A stretch of 64,000 nt of DNA from Puffinus mauretanicus (lineage: Eukaryota; Chordata; Aves; Procellariiformes; Procellariidae), in assembly GCA_023333565.1 (NCBI GenBank), contig JAJKFH010002646.1, positions 1,488,001 through 1,552,000 of the forward strand, in the 5' to 3' direction. Shown here in pieces: positions 52,501 to 55,500 of this stretch. The translations under genes and the position numbers were made by a program. The notes beneath the pieces are model-generated. The model ran no database searches, was not told where the DNA came from, and worked only from the letters and a program-made list of their open reading frames with translations. Position 1 is the first letter of the stretch; each line of letters starts with the position of its first letter.

Positions 52501-55500
52501 AAGGAAAAGCACCCCAAGAACTTTGGTGTCTGGATGTAAAATGCCAGACCTTGTGATGTGACAGCTGCATTTGTGAAGTCAAAGGATTAAGATTTCATCC
52601 AGTGTATAAAGATAGCTAGCCCTTCTCCCCCACATAAAAACGTATCATTAACATATTCCTTTGTGCTAATATATTTTTTTTTAAAGCTTGCAATTAAAAA
52701 TCAACACAATTATTATCCAAATTACTAGTATTAATTTTGTACTTACTAACTGGTGGACATCTACAACAGGTACATAGATTAAATTGAAAAATGACAGGTT
52801 CACTGTGTCAGAAACAATGGGTATGAGTCACTGCAGTTTCGCGGGTTCTTATTACACAAAGAACACTTTGGTCATTCTTCAGCAGATTTTACGCTAGAAG
52901 AAGCAATGGCCAATGGGAATTTATGTGGATGATGTGAGAAGCTTAAGTCAATACTTGTGTGCAATCATTTCTGTTCATGCTGGGATATACTTCTGGACCT
53001 TGGCAAGTATGCTAAGCAGCAAAAAGACCAAGCTACAATTTAGTAGCGTTTTAAGGAAGCTATGTAAGCTTTTCAAGGCACAAGTTATTGCTACAGCAAA
53101 GACTGAATAAATATGCTGCGCCATGCCCAGCTAATTGAGCTCTCATTCCCATGCCATAGCCACTGTAACATGGGCTTGTCTGTGTTAGTATAATGATCAT
53201 ATGTAGTCTAAAAAATTATTTTACTATTTCTGATAAATACTGAATAGTGTCAGCAAATGGCCTGACTAAACAGACTGAATAGTGACAGTCAGGCAAGCCC
53301 TCTCTGCTGATACTGTAATTGGCTTGCTTGCCATTTCTATGCATGCGCCCACCTCCCCATCCCTTCCTCAGAAGCCTTTAATGCCTTATGCCAGGGAATG
53401 GGCTTACTTAGGGTGACCCCTCCCTAAGGGTTTCATAAGGCAAGAGAAGACACTGTCCATGGCCTGGTGCTAATATGAGTGCCCAGTAACGAAGGTGTGA
53501 GAGGAGATCTCTGCAGCGGAGCAGGCGTGGAGTCTGCTGTTGCCTGATGTGTTTATTGAGGGTCCCTCCCCAGTGCTCCTATAGCACTTTGTGCCTTCAC
53601 GCCTACGCCAGCCGCCCAGCTTGGGAAAACCGTGCTGTGTGAGTTTTCCAAGCTCACTTTAGTTTTGCCTCCCCCATCTCTTGGCGAAGCAGGAGCTTAC
53701 AGCGATGGAGGCACGAACCGGGGGATTGTGCCCTCTGTGTGCCTGCCCGGCGACACCTACGGCGGCGCCCGCCACCGCCGCGCCCCCGGGGCTCCCCCGG
53801 CCCCCCGCGGCCCGCGCAGCCCGCGGCGGGGCGGCCTTTCAGCACTGCGGGCACGGACAGCTCCGCGGCGCGGGGGCACCTCGGGCCGGAGGCGGCGGGG
53901 GGCGGCTCGGGCGGCTCTTCCCTCCCTCCCCTCCCCTCCTCTCCTTTCCCCTCCCCTCTCCTCCCCTTCCCTTCCCCCCCCTTCCCTGCCTGCAGCCGCG
54001 GGATGCAGCTGCTGCTCGCTGGTACCCCGGGACATATTTACATTACCGTTAAATACTCCCCGTGTGAATAAAGGGTAGCGGGGGGTAGCCGGAGGAAAAA
54101 GCAGCAGGAGTTCAGGGTTGCTGCAATGCCTGGGTCTGAGAAAGCCAGAGCTATGCCCGTGCCATTAAAGATGCTCAGCCTTGCTTGAGGTGCTCTGCAT
54201 AACTTGCTAACTCCTGTAATGCTTCTCAGGCATTTCATCGTCCCAAATTCATACCACTAAAACCCACCTACCATGCCACATTATAAAGATTATGTGGAGA
54301 GAGATGTTTTTTTAAAAAATTATTGGAAATGGCTTAAGGTGTGCCTCTCCTGCGCTGTTAGCCTCAGCTACTTACGCCAACTTCACTCCTTCTGAGTCAG
54401 CTTACTGAGAGGGGCACACTCTGAAATAATGCTGGAGCAGAGCAGCAAGATCAGGCTCAGTGACAGAGGAGCAGCACACTGATGCACTAGAGCACTGTCA
54501 GGACTCAAGCCTTAACCCATTCCCTTGGACAAGACACTCACCTCAAGTGTGGGTGACATTTTAGTTTAAGCCAGGGCCAAATTTCAGGTATACCATGAGG
54601 TAGCATTGCAGTGTAACATCACAGTTTTGATGGAAGTACCAGTCAGTGTCTTGAATGTGGTAAATTCATGATACTACAGCACTGTACCCAGCCAACAAGC
54701 CCAGTGGCATTAGTCAGCTGAGATGCCACGGTGCATTAACACAGCTGTTATAGGCTTGATCAGGGATAATTTGTGTATATAGCTGTATAACAGCTCAGAC
54801 TGTTTCTGAGCTAAGAAGCATGAGTTGAAAATCTGAGATTTCATTTCACTTCATTTTTAGTGAAATGAAGATCCCATTTACTGTGGTTGGATTCACATTT
54901 ATGCGCTAGCAGCCTTGATTTGCCACTAGGATGGACAGTAGTCATGAGTCCAATGTAACCAGCCAGTTAAGCTGTAAACTAGCTTAACATGGTGGCTACG
55001 AAGGTAGAAGACAGGGAGGACTGCAGCGAGCAAAAGTTGTCAGTGATAGCCAGAGTATGACAGAAACACTTTGCACTCCAATTATTGCTAGCTGAAACAG
55101 TAGTCCAATTAAAGGTCTTGCCATTAATTGCTAAGTAAAGGCATTCTTAATTACATGAGGTGCTGGACCAGAATCCAGACTTGCCTAAGTTTGGCAAAGA
55201 CATCTCTACCCTGCTGTACCATCTCTATTCCTTCACCGGCAGCAAGTCTGGCCTGTAAAGCACAAACACAGTTAGATTCCTAAATCCTGACTCCTATTGC
55301 AACTTGACTGTGACATGCTAAATAACAGTTTTCATCTTTTATAGATTAAGTGACCATAAATCAGCCAGGAATATCCATGTACCAGTTATCCAAAAAGCAA
55401 AAAAAAAAAAACCCTTACCATACAGTCAGCTTTTATCCTACCTTGTCTCTGCAATCCTTACATAATCAGAAAGATCCCTTTGTGTCAATGTTTTAAGAAA

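Noticed and set aside
53632..54078. Frames of up to 148 codons in the intron 4 CpG island
   Set aside because: Composition only (Pro/Arg/Ser); overlapping frames exist on both strands.
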